Assembly (NCBI GenBank): GCA_029976705.1
Contig: JARVCM010000018.1
Location: forward strand, 1 to 62,327
Origin: Mollicutes bacterium
Lineage (GTDB): Bacteria; Bacillota_I; Bacilli_A; Mycoplasmatales; MT37
Direction of reading: 5' to 3'
Length of the DNA stretch: 62,327 bases
Part shown: in pieces, positions 52,376 to 62,327 of the stretch
Layout of the letters: the number at the start of each line of letters is the position of its first letter
Position numbering within the stretch: the stretch's first letter is position 1
The notes under the pieces: model-generated
Database searches by the model: none
Told to the model about the DNA's origin: nothing
Seen by the model: only the letters and a program-made list of their open reading frames with translations
Made by a program: the position numbers and the translations under genes

Positions 52376-53770
52376 ATGAATTTTATTAAAGCTTGTTATC
52401 AGGCCAAACTCTTTGAATATGGTCCAACTAAAGGAACAATTTTTATCACACCTAATGGGTTTGATATTTGACAAAAAATTCAAAAAAATTTAGATTATGA
52501 ATTTAAACAATTAGGTGTGGAAAATGTTTATTTCCCTAGTTTATTTCCTTATAGCATGCTCGCACAAGAAGAAGAACATATTGACGGTTTTAAACCCGAA
52601 ATTTTTACTATTGAGCAAACAGGAAATAAAAAATTAAATGATAAATTAGTTTTAAGACCAACATCGGAAGTTGTTTTTTGCTCTTATTTTCAAAAAGTTC
52701 TGAAATCATATCGTGATTTACCACTTCTTTTGAATCAATGAGTTAATGTTTGACGTTATGAACAAAATCCCAATCCTTTTTTGCGAAACATGGAATTTTT
52801 ATGAAACGAAGGCCATACTTTACATTTAAATGAAACAAAAGCAACGGAATTTTGTCATAAAATTTTAAATATTTATCGTAATTTTTTACAAAAAAAACTT
52901 TTAATACCTGTTTTTGTTGGTTATAAATCTGAATTAGAAAAGTTTGCCGGCGCCGAAAAGACATGGGGATTAGAAACCATTTTGCCTGATGGACAATTTT
53001 TACAATTAGCCACTGTTCATTATTTTGGTCAAAATTTTGCTGAAAAATTTGATGTTAAGTTTTTAAACAAAGAAAACAAAGGAACAACGCCTTATCAAAC
53101 TTCTTGAGGCATTTCCACACGCGCAATTGCTGGATTGGTACAGACTCACTTTGATAATAAAGGACTTATATTGCCTTTTTTATTTGCCAAGTATCAAATT
53201 TTAATATTGCCAATTTATATGAAAAAAGCAAATGAACAAAATTTGAAAATTACTAATTATTGCAAATTATTGCAAAAAAGATTAGTAAAAAATAATTTTA
53301 AAGTAAAATTGATAAGCGAACAATATAAAAAAAACTTCAGTTATCATTGTTTACAATCAGAAATCATAGGTACTCCGATGCGTTTAGAAATAGGCAAACA
53401 AGAAGTTTTAGATGAAACGGTTACTTTTGTGTTTCGCCATAATTTAAAACAAAAGAGAAAATTATCTTTTGAACAGTTTTTTACAAATTTTAATCAACTT
53501 TATCAACAAATGAATAAAGAATTATATGACAAAGCAACAAAAATACAAAATTTGAAAATAGAAAAAATCATTAATTTTGAAAAGTATTTGAAATTAAATA
53601 AAAACAAGGCGTTTGAAGTATGATTTTGTAATAAAAAAGAATGTGAAAAACAAATTAAGCAATTAACAAAAACAGTTTCTAGAATTTTATGAAAAACAAA
53701 TAAAATCAATAAATGTTTTAAATGTCAAAAAAAGACAAAATATCAAGCGTTTTTTGGTCGTTCTTATTAA
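52376..53770 (+). CDS. proS: prolyl-tRNA synthetase
   Basis: [68 protein letters not shown]. Confidence 0.95.
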
Positions 53771-53786
53771 AAAAATTTAATAATCT

Positions 53787-54713
53787 TTAATCAAATTTAC
53801 CATATTTGCTGATCATTGTAGATGTTGTGCCAATTGTCGCAAATCAACCAAAGGATAACAAAATTAAACTTCAATAAGAAGGATGAAAATTAAATTTTAT
53901 AAAACTAGATTCATCTAGATAATTACCATCAATATTTAAAACCTTTCAATTTTCGGAAACATAATTTGTATAATGAGGAACTCATTCCTTAAATTCATTT
54001 AATGAATATCAAAAAACTTTAGTTTCAGAGCTTTTAAATCAGTTATATTGAAACATTCGCGTCGGAGCATAAAAAGGCATAAAGTATGATGTAATTCTCG
54101 TGTTTTGTTTTCCAATAATCAAATTAACCGGCAAATAATATCCTAATAAAAATGATTGTATTAAAAATAAAGTCAACCCCATAGCAATTACATGTGAAGT
54201 TTTTTTTGACAAAACGCCAATTAAATAACCACAAACACAACCAATTAAAATTAATTGAATAATTGCTGTAATACCTCAAAGTCAATTCACTTTACTTAAA
54301 CTTGTTTCAAAATTTTCTAGTGATTGTAAACCAATTTCAGAAAGTAATAATGTATAAGATAAACCAAAACTAAAACTGAATAAACTGATAAAAAAATAAA
54401 AAATCAAAAATGAAAGAAATAGTTGTGTAGTAGAAATCTGTGAAACACGAATTTTTTTAACAATTATTGATTGTTTTCAATCAGCATAACAAATAGCAAA
54501 GGAAATAAAACAACTACTTGCTATAGGAGACAACAATATCCCAGGAAGCATAAGCGATACCGCTTCTTTTTCCAAAACGTTGAACAAAATAGTCATAACG
54601 ATCATTGGTAGAACAAAATCAGTAAAAATAGATGAATAATTTTTATAATAATTTCTTGCTACCAATCGAATTAAATAAAAAACACTTAGATGCCTGGTAA
54701 AAAAATTATTCAT
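53787..54713 (-). CDS. ABC-2 type transporter permease A
   Basis: Polytopic; MLPGILLSPIASSCFISFAICYADWKQSIIVKKI; paralogous to 55460-56350; TAA at 53787. Confidence 0.8.
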
Positions 54714-55410
54714 TTTTTTTATTAGGATAAACACTTTCCATTTGTTTTTGAACATCAAATGTGTTATCTATTTTTTGATCAAAAACAATCCCTTCTTTTT
54801 TTAAAATAATCATTCGATTACAAAAAGTAGTTATTTCTTCAAGATTGTGACTAATATAAAAAATTCCGACATTATTAGTTTTGATATATTTTTCTAGAAT
54901 TTTTAAAGTTTGCATTTTAATGAAAATATCCATTCCAGAAGTAACTTCATCCAAAATCAAAAATTTTAACTTCATTGAAAGAAGCAAGAATAATTCTACT
55001 CTTTTTTTTTGCCCAAAAGAAAGATCGTTAACATCTTTATATTCAATTTCATCAATTTGAAATTCTTTTTTTAAATTTTTATCAATTGGTTGGTTATAAA
55101 CATTTGAATATAAATAAATAAGATCATTAACACGAATTGCGTTAGGGTAGTTGCCTGTTTGAAATTGCATTCCAACACTTTTAAAAAATAATTCTTTTCC
55201 TTGAGGAAAATTAATATATCCACCATCAACTTTTCTTAATCCACAAATTGTTTCCATAAGCGTTGTTTTTCCGCATCCATTAGCCCCCAAGAGCGCAATT
55301 CTTTCGCCTTCAAAAATATCTAAATTCAATTTGTTAAAAACAATTTTTTTACCATATTTTTTAACTAAATTTTTAATTTCAATTATTTTTTTTAATTTTA
55401 GATTTTTCAT
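54706..55410 (-). CDS. ABC transporter ATP-binding protein
   Basis: ALLGANGCGKTTLMETICGL, LSFGQKKRVELFLLLSMKLKFLILDEVTSGMD, HNLEEI. Confidence 0.93.
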   Translation of the reverse strand: MKNLKLKKIIEIKNLVKKYGKKIVFNKLNLDIFEGERIALLGANGCGKTTLMETICGLRKVDGGYINFPQGKELFFKSVGMQFQTGNYPNAIRVNDLIYLYSNVYNQPIDKNLKKEFQIDEIEYKDVNDLSFGQKKRVELFLLLSMKLKFLILDEVTSGMDIFIKMQTLKILEKYIKTNNVGIFYISHNLEEITTFCNRMIILKKEGIVFDQKIDNTFDVQKQMESVYPNKKNE

Positions 55411-55459
55411 TAAATAAATCAAACAATATCTTGAATTATAACATTTTAATAAATTAAAA

Positions 55460-56350
55460 TTATGCAAATTTTTGTTTTTTATTAAAATATAAAGAAAGCA
55501 ATATTGTCGTTAAAATTCAACCAAAACTGAGTAAAACCAAACTTCAATAACTTTTATGAAAATGAACAGTTGTACGAATTATAGGCTTTGTTGCAATAAT
55601 TATAAAATTTGTTACAACTTTTCAATCTTGAATGAATAATTCGCTTGTGCTTTCGTTAATTGAAAGATCACTTAATCAAACAACTTGAAACATTCGTGTT
55701 GGAGCATAAAAAGGAAGAAAAAAAGAAGCAAATTTCATTGCTTTTTTATGAACAACCATATTAAGAGGTAAATAATTTCCTAACATAAATGCTTGAACAA
55801 TGAATAATGTTAAAGTTAGCGCTAAAACAACTTGTGTTTTATTTGTTAATGAAGTAAACAAAAACCCAAGACCATTTGTGATAAGAATAAGTAAAAATAT
55901 TGCTAAAATTGCTAATTCTCATTTAATTTTACTTAGATGATTTGTTGTTCCTTTTAAACTTTCTAATCCCGCTTGTTCTAATAAAATTACATAACACAAG
56001 ACAAAACCAAATGAAAAAAAACTAACAAGAGTAAAAAATATTATAAATACGGCAAAAAACTCTCAAAGAGAAATTTTTGAGATATGAATTTTCTTGGCAA
56101 GAATTGATTGTTTTCATTCACTAAAACCTATTGAAAAAGAAATAAAACAACTACTAGCAATTGGCATAAGCAGGGCTCCAGGAAGCATAAAACCAATGGT
56201 ATTCATATTTTCGGTCGGCAAAAGATTAAAGAGAATTGTTATTATGATAAGCGGAAGAAAAAAATCAGTAAAAATCGCACCATAGTTTTTGAAATAATTT
56301 CTACCAACAAGACGCATTAGATAAAAGATGTTAAATGATGGTGAAAACAT
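55460..56350 (-). CDS. ABC-2 type transporter permease B
   Basis: MFSPSFNIFYLMRLVGRNYFKNYGAIFTDFFLPL...MLPGALLMPIASSCFISFSIGFSEWKQSILAKKI; paralogue of permease A; TAA at 55460. Confidence 0.8.
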
Positions 56351-56588
56351 TTTAAGTACCTAAAAAATTATTAGTTATTAGTTTATATCTTTTTTAATTT
56401 TTTAAACATTTTATTGTATTTTTGTTTTTAAGTTTACAAATATTTAAAGTTCAAAATAAAAATTTTTCAATTGTTTTTTAAAAAAATTAAAATTTAAATA
56501 AATAAATCTTACATTTATGAATTAACAATCAAAATGATACTGAAAAAGATTATTATCCTAATAAAGTTTTATAAACAAAAAAGCAAAA

Positions 56589-56858
56589 ATGAAAAATTGA
56601 AAAAAATTAAATTCAAAACAAATGTCTCAAATTAAAGGAGGAGGATTTTGGATAACAATTTGATCATTGGCAATAACAAGTCTGGTTGTTGGTCGTTCAC
56701 TTTTTTCAGAAAAAGCCTCTATTGCCATGAACGGAGTAGGGAGGGTTAGTTGAGATGATGATTTACCAAAAAATAATGATAAAAGTGATTTTCTTACTAA
56801 AAATAACCAAAAACAAGATTATTTAGAAAATTTTGTAAATAAATTTTATGCAATTTAA
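56589..56858 (+). CDS. small peptide with double-glycine-type leader (bacteriocin-like), 89 aa
   Basis: ATG to TAA with TGA=Trp: MKNWKKLNSKQMSQIKGGGFWITIWSLAITSLVVGRSLFSEKASIAMNGVGRVSWDDDLPKNNDKSDFLTKNNQKQDYLENFVNKFYAI; overlaps radC start by 11 nt. Absent from the ORF track because of two or more TGA codons. Confidence 0.55.
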
Positions 56859-57531
56859 AAATATCCCTAAAGATCAACGACCTAGAGAAAAAGCAATTAA
56901 ACAAGGTCTTAAATCATTGAGTGATTGCGAAATTATTTCTTTATTCTTGCGCACAGGTAGTCGCTATAATTCTGTTCTTGTTTTAGCACAAAAAGTATTA
57001 GAAAAAATTAAAGGAATTAGTAATTTATCTAGAATAAATTATCAAGAAATTTTAGAAATAAAAGGTATCGGAAAAGCAAAAGCTACAGAGTTAATGGCTA
57101 GTTTTGAGTTAGTCAGAAGAATCAAATTAATGGAAAAAAGTAAAGAAAAAATCAAAATCAAACAACCAAGAGATGTATTTAATGTTATGAAATATGAATT
57201 TGAAAACATTTCTAATGAACACTTTTATTTAATGTTATTAAACAAAAATAATGAACTTTTAAATAAAAAACAACTTTATCAAGGAACAAATAATCAAGTT
57301 TTAATTGATCTTCGTGATATTTTTGAATTTGCTTTGATTAATAAAGCACAAAAAATAATTTGCATACACAATCATCCCTCTGGGTATTCTAACCCTTCTA
57401 AAGATGATTTATCAACCACCAAAGAAATTCAAAACGTTGCCCAAAAACTAAATATTGTTTTTGTTGATCACATTATTATTGGCAAAGATGAATTTTACAG
57501 TTTGATTTTGAAAAAGAAATTTAAACTTTAA
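56848..57531 (+). CDS. radC: DNA repair protein RadC (JAB domain)
   Basis: RPREKAIKQGLKSLSDCEIISLFLRTGSR, CIHNHPSGYSNPSKDDLSTT. Confidence 0.96.
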   Translation: MQFKNIPKDQRPREKAIKQGLKSLSDCEIISLFLRTGSRYNSVLVLAQKVLEKIKGISNLSRINYQEILEIKGIGKAKATELMASFELVRRIKLMEKSKEKIKIKQPRDVFNVMKYEFENISNEHFYLMLLNKNNELLNKKQLYQGTNNQVLIDLRDIFEFALINKAQKIICIHNHPSGYSNPSKDDLSTTKEIQNVAQKLNIVFVDHIIIGKDEFYSLILKKKFKL

Positions 57532-58114
57532 TTTTTTTTATTAGTTTGAGACAATTAATTCAAAATATGTTGAATTTTTTTGGTAGAAGGAATTTTAAAT
57601 TTTCAATACACTTTAAAACGGTAAACATTTTTGCCATTAAAAAAACATTTGACCTTTCATTTAAAAATATTTTTTTTAATTGAAAGTTTTTCATTCTATA
57701 TTTTGTCCGTTTTTGTTTTTTAAAATACTGTAAATAAAGAAAGAAACCTAAATAAAAACCTAAATCAAAATGTTTTTGTAAATTTTTCTCATTTTTTAAA
57801 TCCAAAATGTTTTTGGCAAATAACTGAAAAACATTAGCAAGAAAAAACGCTGGCTTTTGGATTTCAAATAAAAGTTTAGAAGTTATATTTTGTTTTTCCA
57901 ATTCAGACAATTGTTCTGTTCAAGAAAAATTTTTATTAAAGTTAATAAGTTTTTTTTTTTTTTTTTGAAAAGCAATAATTTTGTCAATATATTTTTGTGC
58001 GTATTTTTTTTGATTTACTTTTTTCAAATTATCTTTTCATTGATATTCTTTTTCTTTATTAAAATATAAAAAAATAATTTTTTCAAATATAAAAATATCT
58101 TTGAAAAAAACCAT
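57521..58114 (-). CDS. hypothetical protein containing a 17-A coding tract
   Basis: Open minus frame with TGA=Trp from ATG at 58114 to TAA at 57521: MVFFKDIFIFEKIIFLYFNKEKEYQWKDNLKK...QKKKKKLINFNKNFSWTEQLSELEKQ... Confidence 0.6.
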
Positions 58115-58467
58115 TTTTTTCTTGTTTTTCCAGATTTTTGGCAAATGATCATAAAAAATTATCTACTATTTTTTGAGTTTTATAGTTTAATTTAGTAATC
58201 ACAGCGATAATCAAATAAAAAATAAACTATCAATCAATTTGTTTAATAATCTTTGAAATAATTTCTATTTTTTTTGTTTCTAAAGTTTCTGACTCTAAAA
58301 GTAAAAATAATTCTTTCATTACTTGAATTTTTGATAGTGATTTATTATTACTCATCATAAAAATATATCTTTTTATTCCTTTTGTTAGTATTTTAACTGA
58401 GTTTTTTATAAATTTGCTTCCTTTTTTGCTATGGTGTAGTAAAATAATTGTTATATTTTATTTGATT

Positions 58468-58956
58468 ATGATAAACAAAAAAACCAAAACCGAAAATTTT
58501 ATTCTTACAAAACAAAACATTCATGATTTAAAATCAGAATTGGAAAATTTAATTCATTTTAAAAGAAAAGAAATTATTGAAGACCTAAAACAAGCTAGAC
58601 AACAAGGTGATCTGTCTGAAAATTCACAATACGACGCTGCCAAACAAAAACAAGTAGAAATTGAAGAAAGAATTGCTGAAATTAATTCTTTTTTGAAAAA
58701 TCATGCAATTACTTCTTTTGAAAAAAAAGGGGTTGTTTTAATAGGTAAAACTGTTACATTATTAGATTTAAAAAGTAACGAAAAAATTGTATTTAAAATC
58801 GGAACAGTTTTTGATATTAATATTAGTAAGAATGTTATTTCTAATATTTCTCCGTTAGCTAAGTCTATTATAGGTCGTAAGATCGGGGACCGTATTCTTA
58901 TAAAAGGCAAGAATGTTGTTGCTTCTTACTGAGTTAAAATTTTAGAAATTAAATAA
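58468..58956 (+). CDS. greA: transcription elongation factor GreA
   Basis: LTKQNIHDLKSELENLIHFKRKEIIEDLKQARQQGDLSENSQYDAAKQKQVEIEERIAEI; TAA at 58954. Confidence 0.96.
58492..58573 (+). repeat. greA segment duplicated in the 19400 surface-type gene (82 bp exact)
   Basis: Identical to 20036-20117. Confidence 0.97.
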
Positions 58957-59109
58957 AAAAAACCACTTTCTCATAAAAAGAGTTATTGATAATTCTTTAA
59001 AAATATTTTTGTTTTATTTTTTTTCTTTGTAACACAACGGTTGTTTTTACTTCAATACATAACTAAAAAACATCAAGAAGAAGAACAATAAGACTAATGC
59101 GGACAGAAC

Positions 59110-60581
59110 CATTGTCTTTGAATAATTTCAAACAAAACAAATTCAATTAAGTGCATTAGAAAAAGAAAAATTACAAATAAATAAAGAAAGTAATTTTTTT
59201 CAAATCAATTTGTTGACAAATTCAACACCAACACAAATGAAATATTGTCAACAACGTCAAATTACTTCTAAAATTGATGGAAACAATTTAAAATTAGCTG
59301 AACGGGAAACGAGGATCTTAAAATAATTCATTATTTTAAAAAAATTAAAAAAGTTAATCTAGGGAGCAGTCAATTATTTAAATGAGAAAATAATAAACAA
59401 ATAAAATGTTATTTTCAAAAGCGTTTAATTTTTCCTATTTTAAATTAAAATGCCGATTTAAGTGGTTTTCTGGAAGAATGGTTCACGAAAAAAGTGTAAA
59501 GTTCAAGTTTCAACCCAAATATTTAAATAGTCCAGAAAGTACAATTTTTCAAAAAAATCAAATTTTATATAATTTTCTTGATATGACACAGCACTTTAAG
59601 ACCGTCAATACAATTTATTTAGTTGAAGGTTTTTTAAATTCAATTCGTATGATCATTAAAAAATATCCCGCAATTGCTTTAATGGAAGCGGCTTTAAGCA
59701 CTTATCAAATTAATTTAATTAAAGATCGTTATCAAAATGTAATAATTTTTCCTGACCACGATAAAGCTGGTATTAATTGTGCAATCAAAAATGCCACGCT
59801 TTTAATTAAAACAAAATCAACAGTTTCTATTATTGACCAAAAACTTCAATTAGATCCAGATTTATGTTTACAAGAAAACGATTTTATTATTGAAAATACA
59901 AAAGTACATCCGATGAATTTTCTCATTAATAAACAAAGACAATTATGCAATAATGAAGAAACAAACAATTTTTTTGACAAAATAAAAATCTTTTTTCCTT
60001 ATTTAGGTCCGATAAAAAAATTTAAACTTATTGAAAAAATAAATATTAAATTTCAAATTCCACTTGAAATTATAAAACAAGAATTAAACATTTTACCAAT
60101 AGTCCAATTATCAAAAAAATAATTTTAAAAAACAAAACATAGTAATTCCTGCACAAAAATTAATATAAAAAGAATTACTTTCGGCGATTTAAAAATCATC
60201 CGGGAATTAATTAATAAAATCAAAAAAATAAATGGGATTTTCAATGATGTTGAATTAGGTCATTATTATATTTTATTACTGGATTGAAATAAAAAAATTA
60301 AGAATAAAAAAGAATTGACCTTGAATCGTTTTCTTGAATTTCTTAATGATTTTAAACAAAAAAGATGACTCAATAATTTATATAAAAAACATAAAAATAA
60401 ACTGGAATCTGAAGAATTAACAATTCATATTTTTAACGATTATTTAAAATTATTTTATAAAGAAAAATTAATTTATGAAATAAAAGCATTAAACAAAAAA
60501 TCGGAAACAGATAATGCAAAAGAAAAAATGGAAATTTTAACCAAAATTCAACAAATAACAATAAAAAAAAGTCAAATATAA
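59110..60581 (+). pseudogene. partial dnaG duplicate (zinc-finger region missing, interrupted)
   Basis: Collinear similarity to the reverse complement of 39312-40790: caacaaattcaattaagtg..., gtcaactatttaaatgaaa..., 238-aa TOPRIM ORF at 59406-60122, C-terminal ...caacaaataacaataaaaaaaagtcaaatataa. Confidence 0.9.
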
Positions 60582-60703
60582 TGATAAATTTTATTAAAAA
60601 ATCATTTGGATATTAAAAAATGTTTTTAAAAGTTATTTGAATTATTATTCAATTTTTTTGGTTTTTTTTACAAAAAGGTTTGAACCTAAACAAATATGGA
60701 TAA

Positions 60704-62327
60704 TTATTTAGTAATTTTTGTTCGTTTTTGTTTTTGGGTATACCAATATCCTAAACCACCGAGTAATAACAAAACACCAAGACTAACTCCAACGCCAATA
60801 CCGATTTTTATTCCATTTGATAACCCGCTTTTCTTTTTGTTTACTGGGTGGTTATTAATTGCTTTTTTCAGTTTTTCTAGTTTATCTTTGTTGTTGATTA
60901 ACTTATAAAGGTTAATAAATTCTGCTTTAGCAGCAGGTAATAATGTTTTCAAATCAAATTTGGGATTGTTTCAATCCTTTACTTTTAATAATGATTGAAA
61001 CGAAAAAACTTTTCCGTCAATTTTAATTTGTTTTACTGCTTTATTTTTCAGAATGCTTAAAATACTGTTTTGATTTTGAAAATTTTGGAGTAAAAGTTTT
61101 CTTTTATCGTAAAAAGCATTAACAACAGTTTTAATTTTAGTAGAAGTAACATCATTTTGTGCTAATTTTTCAAGAAATATTTCTCTTTTAACAGGAAATT
61201 TAAAAGTTTGATCAAAATAATTTTGGTATTTTTTTACTTCCGTAATACCATAATTTTGTCCATTAATTGTAATTTGATCAACAATCAACCCTCTTAATTT
61301 GTTCAAAATCTGTGAATCAGTTTTTAAAAAAATATATAAAGTTTCTTTTAATTGAACAAATTTATTAACAGCGGTTTGAATTTTAGTAAAAGTAACACTA
61401 TCTTGTACCAACTTTTTTAACAACACAGACATATCAGTAAAAGGCTGAAAAGTTTGATCAAAACGACCTTTATATTTTTTAATCTCAGTAATATCATAGA
61501 AAATATTATTAATTTTGATTTTATTTATTTGTAATTTGTTTAAAATTTTTAGAATTGCTAACCCCAATAAACTTTTTAATGCTTGGTATAAAGTTGCTTT
61601 TTTGATTGCCGTTTTTAGATCGTTAAAAGTAATTTTAGCAGTTGCCAATGCTTTTAATTCAGTTTTAATAACTAAAGAACTATTAGTATAGTTTTCTATT
61701 TTATTAAAATTTTTTAAATTCGGAATATCATATTCTTTATTACGAATAGTAAGACGAATAATCGTAAGATTTTTTAATTTTGTTAAAATATCTGAGTCAT
61801 TTTTCAAAGCATTATAAAGTTCTGTTGTTTTTATAAGTAATGCTGCTTCTTGAATGGATTGAATGTTGATTGCTGTTTGTAATTGAATAAAAGTTATTTT
61901 TAAACTTGCTAATGTTTTAAGTTTAGCGTGAACATTAAAAGTAACACCAGCAAAAGATTTACTTTTATCAAAACCTTTTAAAACAGCAATATTATATGCT
62001 GAAGCATTACCGGGAATAGTAATCAAATCAGCGTCAAGATTTTTTAATTTATTATAAGTTTCTAAATTATTTTTCAAAGCATTATAAAGTTCTGTTGTTT
62101 TTGTAAGTAATGCTGTTTCTTTTTTTGATTGAGCGTTAATTGCTATTTTTAAAAGATTAAAAGTAATTTTAGCAGTTGCTAAACTTATGAGGAGTTTTTT
62201 AATATCATCAGTAGCACTAGCAAAAATTTTAGTTTTATCAAAATCTTTTAAAACAACAATGTTGTATGGATTTTTATTAATATCAACTTGGTTAGAATCA
62301 AGATTTTTTAATTTATTATAAGTTTCT
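60704..62327 (-). CDS. repeat-containing C-terminally anchored surface protein (5' part outside window)
   Basis: One minus frame open to the window edge with one TGA(Trp); degenerate ~80-85-aa repeats (TTELYNALKN...LxKLKNL...; KITFxxLxTAIxx); C-terminal TM GIKIGIGVGVSLGVLLLLGGLGYWYTQKQKR. Confidence 0.85.

Noticed and set aside
58228-58358. Small minus-strand ORF MMSNNKSLSKIQVMKELFLLLESETLETKKIEIISKIIKQIDW
   Set aside because: Open and with a plausible start, but too short and featureless to call as a gene from sequence alone.

Overview
The window is AT-rich mollicute-type chromosome read with genetic code 4: UGA must be read as Trp throughout, because the supplied ORF fragments join in-frame across TGA codons into dnaE, dnaK-region genes, dnaG, glyS, proS and others. 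Housekeeping content: dnaE; a stand-alone 5'-3' exonuclease, mutM, dnaB, dnaI and a GAPDH-like gene; rpsP-khpA-trmD; rpsT; tRNA-Leu; a fic-like, clpB, grpE, dnaK, dnaJ cluster; dnaG; glyS; tRNA-Asn/Glu; ybeY; tdk; a BMP-type nucleoside ABC operon plus deoD; tRNA-Ser; proS; an ABC-2 transporter set; radC; greA. Accessory content: a very large FtsX-like permease, three consecutive large N-terminally anchored membrane proteins (10.8-21.9 kb), a repeat-rich C-terminally anchored protein at the right edge, and decayed genes (a cls remnant, a partial inverted dnaG duplicate, an unidentified graveyard at about 38.0-39.3 kb). The strongest observation is that the large surface-type gene at 19400-21928 carries, in frame and in one variable linker, an 82-bp exact copy of part of greA and a 68-bp exact copy of part of dnaK from the same window. 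Other notable items: a double-glycine-leader (bacteriocin-like) small ORF overlapping radC and next to a two-permease/one-ATPase ABC set; a GAPDH-like protein without its catalytic Cys/His; and a Fic-fold protein with a destroyed Fic motif heading the chaperone gene cluster. All calls are from reading by eye; no searches were run.
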